A DNA stretch of 6,638 bases from an uncultured Clostridia bacterium (GTDB lineage: Bacteria > Bacillota > Clostridia > Peptostreptococcales > Anaerovoracaceae): contig CAKQUI010000112.1 of assembly GCA_934277495.1 (NCBI GenBank), forward strand, positions 1 through 6,638. Direction: 5' to 3'. Under the pieces are notes generated by a model. It searched no databases, was not told where the DNA came from, and saw nothing but the letters and a program-made list of their open reading frames with translations. Each line of letters opens with the position of its first letter. The stretch's first letter is position 1. Below, in pieces: positions 5,250-6,638 of this stretch. Position numbers and translations under genes: made by a program.

Positions 5250-6509
5250 ATGGGAATGACAATGACACAGAAGATCCTGGCAGCTCATGCAGGTCTCGAC
5301 AGTGTGGTTGCCGGACAGCTCATCAGAGCTGACCTGGACATGGTGCTGGGCAATGACATCACAACGCCGGTAGCTGTGAATGAGTTCGAGAAAGCAGGAT
5401 TTGACGGAATATTCAACAGAGAAAAGATATCGCTGGTAATGGACCACTTCACGCCGAACAAGGACATCAAGGCGGCAGAGCAGTGTATGAAATGCCGTAC
5501 CTTTGCAAAGAGATTCGATGTGGAGAACTTCTTCGATGTAGGCAGGATGGGTATAGAGCATGCGCTGCTGCCTGAGCAGGGTCTCGTAAAGGCGGGAGAC
5601 TGCATTATCGGTGCGGACTCTCACACATGTACATACGGTGCGCTGGGTGCATTTTCCACAGGCGTTGGAAGTACTGATATGGCTGCCGGCATGGCGACAG
5701 GTCAGGCGTGGTTCAAGATACCGGAGGCTATAAAGTTCAATCTCAAAGGAAGCCTTTCCAGAAACGTGACAGGCAAGGACGTGATACTCCATATCATCGG
5801 CATGATCGGAGTGGACGGCGCTCTTTACAAGTCGATGGAATTCATGGGCGAGGGCCTGAAGAACCTTTCCATGGACGACAGGCTCTGCATCGCCAACATG
5901 GCTATCGAGGCAGGCGCCAAGAACGGCATCTTCATGGTGGACGAGGTGACTGAGAAGTACATGACAGGCAGAGTAAAGGGCGAATGGAAAGTTTACGCTC
6001 CGGACGACGATGCTGAATATGCAGCTGAGTACGATATCGATCTCAGCGCACTGAAGCCAACGGTTTCATTCCCTCATCTTCCTGAAAATACGAAGACTAT
6101 AGATGAAGTGGGCGATGTGCCGATCCAGCAGGTGGTCATAGGATCATGCACAAACGGCAGACTGGAGGACATGGCTCTGGCAGCCGAGATCCTGAAGGGC
6201 AGGAAAGTGCACGAAAATGTGAGAGCTATCATCATACCGGCTACACAGCAGATATACAAGGACTGCATCAGGGAAGGATATCTGGACATATTCATCGATG
6301 CAGGCTGCGTTGTTTCGACGCCGACATGCGGACCATGTCTCGGAGGACACATGGGTATACTGGCTGAGGGCGAAAGATGCGTAGCTACCACGAACAGGAA
6401 CTTCGTCGGCAGGATGGGACACGTCAAGTCGGAAGTATATCTGGCAAGTCCTGCAGTTGCAGCGGCTTCGGCAGTTACAGGCAGGATCAGCGGACCGGAC
6501 GAACTTTAG
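5250..6509 (+). CDS. leuC: 3-isopropylmalate dehydratase, large subunit
   Basis: With LeuD this cytoplasmic enzyme interconverts 2- and 3-isopropylmalate through 2-isopropylmaleate. The 419-residue protein belongs to the aconitase superfamily. Visible motifs are MDHFTP (64-69), [23 protein letters not shown] (121-143), [12 protein letters not shown] (296-307) and [13 protein letters not shown] (357-369). Cys300, Cys360 and Cys363 are the expected ligands of the catalytic [4Fe-4S] cluster. The length of about 420 residues matches the short LeuC/HacA-like type found in archaea and many Clostridia rather than the roughly 465-residue enterobacterial form. Homoaconitase-like activity cannot be fully excluded from this subunit alone, but leuA upstream and leuD downstream make the leucine role the best call. 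All cluster cysteines are present and no frame damage is seen. The oxygen-labile cluster suits an anaerobe. Confidence 0.96.
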   Translation: MGMTMTQKILAAHAGLDSVVAGQLIRADLDMVLGNDITTPVAVNEFEKAGFDGIFNREKISLVMDHFTPNKDIKAAEQCMKCRTFAKRFDVENFFDVGRMGIEHALLPEQGLVKAGDCIIGADSHTCTYGALGAFSTGVGSTDMAAGMATGQAWFKIPEAIKFNLKGSLSRNVTGKDVILHIIGMIGVDGALYKSMEFMGEGLKNLSMDDRLCIANMAIEAGAKNGIFMVDEVTEKYMTGRVKGEWKVYAPDDDAEYAAEYDIDLSALKPTVSFPHLPENTKTIDEVGDVPIQQVVIGSCTNGRLEDMALAAEILKGRKVHENVRAIIIPATQQIYKDCIREGYLDIFIDAGCVVSTPTCGPCLGGHMGILAEGERCVATTNRNFVGRMGHVKSEVYLASPAVAAASAVTGRISGPDEL

Positions 6510-6525
6510 GATACAGGAGGAAGAT

Positions 6526-6638
6526 ATGAAAGCACAGGGAATCGTACATAAATACGGTGACAATGTGGATACAGATGTTATAATCCCTGCAAGACATCTG
6601 AACACAGCAGATCACAAGGAACTGGCGTCACACTGCAT
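6526..6638 (+). CDS. leuD: 3-isopropylmalate dehydratase, small subunit (5' part only)
   Basis: Only 37 codons are inside the window and the gene continues beyond the right edge. The start [20 protein letters not shown], followed by PARHLNT, is the typical N-terminus of LeuD, the swivelling small subunit that completes the substrate site of LeuC. A perfect AGGAGG (6515-6520) lies 5 nt before the ATG, and the gap after the leuC stop is 16 nt, so both are translated from one message. A following leuB (3-isopropylmalate dehydrogenase) would be expected but is outside the window. Confidence 0.93.
   Translation, partial: MKAQGIVHKYGDNVDTDVIIPARHLNTADHKELASHC

Noticed and set aside
5214..5792. 192-codon minus-strand open frame across the leuA-leuC junction
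   Set aside because: It is a shadow of leuC; the translation is low-complexity-like, rich in Cys, His and Arg, and has no start signals.

Overview
The window looks like a low-to-mid GC Gram-positive genome, most likely an anaerobic member of the Clostridia (Lachnospiraceae/Eubacteriales-like). The signs are AGGAGG ribosome binding sites, a perfect TTGACA-17-TATAAT promoter, a leucine T-box leader, rho-independent terminators after the genes, and a wall-anchored surface protein with an SPxTG-like sorting signal. The genus cannot be fixed from sequence alone.

Layout. Positions 1-51 hold the probable last 16 codons of a forward gene that enters from the left. Positions 264-1949 (minus) encode a 561-residue secreted, sortase-type surface protein built from about eight Cys/His modules, with its own terminator at 218-250. 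Positions 1950-2397 hold no protein gene. They contain a minus-strand promoter, a short structured transcript ending in a terminator (candidate small RNA, about 2068-2151), and a palindromic repeat (copy A). Positions 2398-2769 (minus) encode a 123-residue helix-turn-helix regulator, followed by a strong terminator.

From about 2956 rightwards everything on the plus strand serves leucine biosynthesis. A consensus sigma-A promoter is followed by a T-box leader with specifier CTC (Leu) and its terminator. Next come a second copy of the palindromic repeat (copy B) and a hairpin-rich spacer of about 200 nt. The genes leuA (3501-5201), leuC (5250-6509) and the start of leuD (6526 to the window edge) follow. 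LeuA makes 2-isopropylmalate, and LeuC with LeuD isomerises it to 3-isopropylmalate. Uncharged tRNA-Leu should bind the T-box, favour the antiterminator and switch the operon on.

The least explained parts are the candidate small RNA, with a possible pseudoknot and no match I can name, and the two 46-bp palindromic repeats. The repeats are 39/46 identical and lie in opposite orientations. Each begins at or one base after the T-tract of a terminator, and together they bracket the regulator plus the leucine promoter/T-box cassette.
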